Shown here: positions 14,898 to 17,265 of the stretch, piece after piece
Layout of the letters: every line of letters starts with the position of its first letter
Numbering within the stretch: position 1 is the first letter of the stretch
NCBI GenBank assembly: GCA_900752785.1
Contig: CAADWP010000174.1
Span: forward strand, 1 to 17,265
From: an uncultured Ruminococcus sp.
GTDB taxonomy: Bacteria; Bacillota; Clostridia; Oscillospirales; Ruminococcaceae
DNA: 17,265 nt
Reading direction: 5' to 3'
Made by a program: the position numbers and the translations under genes
The notes under the pieces: model-generated
What the model was told of the DNA's origin: nothing
Seen by the model: the letters and a program-made list of their open reading frames with translations, nothing else
Databases searched by the model: none

Positions 14898-17265
14898 TTA
14901 TTCTTCCTCAGATTCCTCTGACTCAACTTCGACAACAATCTCGTTACTTTCTTCTAAAGCTGCTTCTTCCTCCGCGAGTTTAGCCTGTTCTTCGGAAAGC
15001 TGTTCGACCTTTTCTGTCTCGGCAGAATCGTCATGCTCCGCACGGGTAAATGCGACCACCTTTGAATCGCCGTTTACCCGCATAACGCGGACTCCCTTTG
15101 CAATTCTTCCCATAATTCTGATATCGCTTGCAAGAATTCTTATAATTACGCCCTCGCTTGAAATGAGAATTATATCGTCAGCTTCGTCCACTATCTTGAT
15201 TCCACAAACGTGACCGCGTACTTCATCAACTTTGTAATTTGTAAGTCCATAACCGCCTCTGTTCTGGATCCTGTAGCTTTCAAGCTCCGTCCGCTTGCCG
15301 TAGCCGTTTTCGGTAACGGTAAGCAGCGTTGCTCCCGGACGTATTCTTGCCATTCCCACTACAAAATCGCCCTCGCGAAGTTTAATTGCCCTCACACCGT
15401 GAGCGGAACGTGAAAGTGAACGTATCTTTTCTTCCTCAAGACGGATAGCCATACCGTTTCTTGTTGCGACAAAAAGCTGCTCATGACCGTCTGTCATGCG
15501 TACTCCTGCAATCTCGTCTCCATCGTCAAGACCTATGGCAATAAGACCATTTTTACGAACATTCTTATAATTGGAAAGATTTGTCCTCTTTATCTTTCCT
15601 TTTTTCGTTACCATAATGATAAATTTCTCATCGCTGAAATCGGTAGTCTTTATCATTGCGGCAATCTTTTCTCCCTCGGTAAGAGGAAGCATATTTATAA
15701 GATTAAAGCCTCGTGAAGCCTTTGAACCGTCAGGTATCTCGTAACATTTCAGCTTATACATAATACCCTTGTTTGATATAAACAGAATATTATCGTGAGT
15801 TCCGCAGATGAACATTTCTTCAACAAAATCTTCCTCACGCTGTTTCATTCCGCTGATACCTCTGCCTCCGCGGCGCTGAGTCTTATATTCTGAAACAGGC
15901 ATACGCTTAATGTAACCTATATTCGTAAGAGTTACAACGCAGTCTTCCTCGGGGATAAGATCTTCTATATCAACTTCTCCGCTTACAGATTCAATATCTG
16001 TTCTTCTGGTATCGCTGAACTTCTTTCTGATCGTGTTCAGATCATCCATAATTATAGCATAAACACGATTTATATCGGCAAGGATATCCTCAAGATCCGA
16101 AATTTTTGTAAGCAATCCGTAAAGCTCGTCTGTAATCTTCTGACGTTCAAGGCCTGTGAGCTGACCAAGACGCATCTGAACTATTGCTTCCGCCTGTTCC
16201 TGAGAAAGACCTATCTGAATGTCAACATGCAGTCCATCGAAATCATACTGAGTGCGGTCAAGAAGCGCAGACATATCGACATCCTTGAACTTCTCAATCA
16301 TACGCTCTTTAGCTTCGGCGATCGTCTTGCTGCTGCGGATTATCGCAATAACCTCGTCAATATGATCGGCAGCAAGTATAAAGCCCTGCAAAATATGCGC
16401 TCTTTCAAGAGCTTTCCTGAGGTCAAAGCGTGTTCTTCTCTGTATAACGTCAACTTGGAAATCAAGATAATAACTGAGCATCTGTTTAAGAGTAAGAACC
16501 TTTGGCTCGCCGTTAACAAGAGCGATCATAATAATTCCGACAGTGTCCTGAAGCTTTGTCAGTGCAAAGAGCTTATTTAAAACAATATTCGGAACAGCGT
16601 CCTTTTTAAGCTCTATAACGATCCTCATACCATCCTTGTCTGATTCGTCACGAAGATCATAAATACCGTCAAGGCGCTTATCCTTGCAGAGCTGATTTAT
16701 ATTTTTAAGAATAAGCGTTTTGTTGACCATATACGGTATCTCGTCAACTATAATGCAGTTTCTGCCCTTTATTTCTTCAAAATGAGTACGGCTGCGGAGA
16801 ATTATTTTTCCTCGTCCGGTACCATATGCAGCTCTGATGCCCGCCTTTCCCATAACTATACCGCCGGTAGGGAAATCAGGTCCTTGGATATGCTCCATAA
16901 GCTGTTCCATTGTACAGTCAGGATCGTCAATAAGGATCTGAAGCGCGTCTATTACTTCACCAAGGTTATGCGGCGGAATATTTGTCGCCATACCTACAGC
17001 GATACCCGTAGAACCGTTTACGAGAAGATTCGGAAAACGTGAGGGAAGTACAGCAGGCTCTTTAAGACGATCGTCATAGTTAGGCATGAAATCCACGGTT
17101 TCCTTATTTATGTCCGTAAGCATATCAAGGGTTATTTTTGCCATTTTTGCTTCGGTATAACGGTAAGCGGCAGCCTTATCTCCGTCTATTGAACCGAAAT
17201 TTCCGTGACCGTCAACAAGAGGGTAGCGAAGCGAAAAATTCTGCGCAAGCCGCACAAGAGCGTCG
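14898..17265 (-). CDS. gyrA: DNA gyrase subunit A (5' part outside the window)
   Basis: DNA gyrase cuts, passes and reseals double-stranded DNA to introduce negative supercoils; GyrA carries the cleavage tyrosine. The gene continues past the right edge, so about 85 N-terminal residues are missing. The visible part starts at DALVRLAQ, where the first Asp aligns with E. coli Asp87 of the quinolone-resistance region; the equivalent of Ser83 lies outside. The catalytic tyrosine in AAAYRYTEAKM is encoded at 17157-17159. QRRGGRG in the C-terminal pinwheel domain is the GyrA box, which argues for GyrA rather than ParC. The protein ends with an acidic tail (about 45 residues rich in Glu). An in-frame GTG at 17253-17255 is internal, not the start. 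The metallophosphoesterase gene follows 12 bp downstream. Confidence 0.97.
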   Translation of the reverse strand, partial: DALVRLAQNFSLRYPLVDGHGNFGSIDGDKAAAYRYTEAKMAKITLDMLTDINKETVDFMPNYDDRLKEPAVLPSRFPNLLVNGSTGIAVGMATNIPPHNLGEVIDALQILIDDPDCTMEQLMEHIQGPDFPTGGIVMGKAGIRAAYGTGRGKIILRSRTHFEEIKGRNCIIVDEIPYMVNKTLILKNINQLCKDKRLDGIYDLRDESDKDGMRIVIELKKDAVPNIVLNKLFALTKLQDTVGIIMIALVNGEPKVLTLKQMLSYYLDFQVDVIQRRTRFDLRKALERAHILQGFILAADHIDEVIAIIRSSKTIAEAKERMIEKFKDVDMSALLDRTQYDFDGLHVDIQIGLSQEQAEAIVQMRLGQLTGLERQKITDELYGLLTKISDLEDILADINRVYAIIMDDLNTIRKKFSDTRRTDIESVSGEVDIEDLIPEEDCVVTLTNIGYIKRMPVSEYKTQRRGGRGISGMKQREEDFVEEMFICGTHDNILFISNKGIMYKLKCYEIPDGSKASRGFNLINMLPLTEGEKIAAMIKTTDFSDEKFIIMVTKKGKIKRTNLSNYKNVRKNGLIAIGLDDGDEIAGVRMTDGHEQLFVATRNGMAIRLEEEKIRSLSRSAHGVRAIKLREGDFVVGMARIRPGATLLTVTENGYGKRTELESYRIQNRGGYGLTNYKVDEVRGHVCGIKIVDEADDIILISSEGVIIRILASDIRIMGRIAKGVRVMRVNGDSKVVAFTRAEHDDSAETEKVEQLSEEQAKLAEEEAALEESNEIVVEVESEESEEE

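Noticed and set aside
1..17265. CRISPR array, tRNA or rRNA genes, prophage or integrase
   Set aside because: No regularly spaced direct repeats, no tRNA-like cloverleaf or rRNA sequence, and no phage or transposase proteins were seen.

Overview
The window looks like chromosomal DNA from a moderately AT-rich, Gram-positive, spore-forming-lineage Firmicute, most likely a gut Clostridia such as Ruminococcus or another Oscillospiraceae. This is inferred from strong AGGAGG-type ribosome binding sites, several TTG/GTG starts, a YtaF-type sporulation membrane protein, a DUF4830 protein, an orphan MsmX/UgpC-type sugar-importer ATPase and a SUKH immunity protein. Species cannot be fixed from the sequence alone.

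Layout. The left edge (1-458) has no convincing gene. It holds palindromic, repeat-like DNA, including a 163-bp element with near-perfect 18-bp terminal inverted repeats, then the promoter of carB, the large subunit of carbamoyl-phosphate synthetase (459-3677). No carA lies next to it. A hairpin terminator separates carB from a convergent DUF2461 gene. Between DUF2461 (-) and a small lipoprotein gene (+) lies an AT-rich intergenic region with a cluster of DnaA-box-like sequences, one of them perfect. A second palindrome-rich element with imperfect terminal repeats directly follows the lipoprotein stop codon, then a bidirectional terminator.

From 5.3 kb rightward almost everything is on the minus strand: an M20 dipeptidase, the orphan sugar-importer ATPase, an RsuA-type pseudouridine synthase, a SUKH-3-like immunity gene, a small Tic20/DUF4870-like membrane protein, an operon of a TIM-barrel isomerase-like gene with nrdR, a large Sel1-repeat protein, and gyrA followed immediately by a membrane-anchored metallophosphoesterase. 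Only two small plus-strand genes interrupt this: a DUF4830 protein and YtaF. gyrA runs off the right edge.

There is no single pathway here. The genes are mostly housekeeping (pyrimidine/arginine precursor synthesis, DNA topology, dNTP regulation, rRNA modification, peptide and sugar use) with a few accessory pieces. The points most worth a second look are the DnaA-box cluster placed away from any dnaA gene, the two different palindromic elements, the stand-alone immunity gene, an EF-hand-like loop in YtaF, and a recurrent extended -10 promoter form (TGG-TATWAT with 17-bp spacers) seen upstream of several genes.
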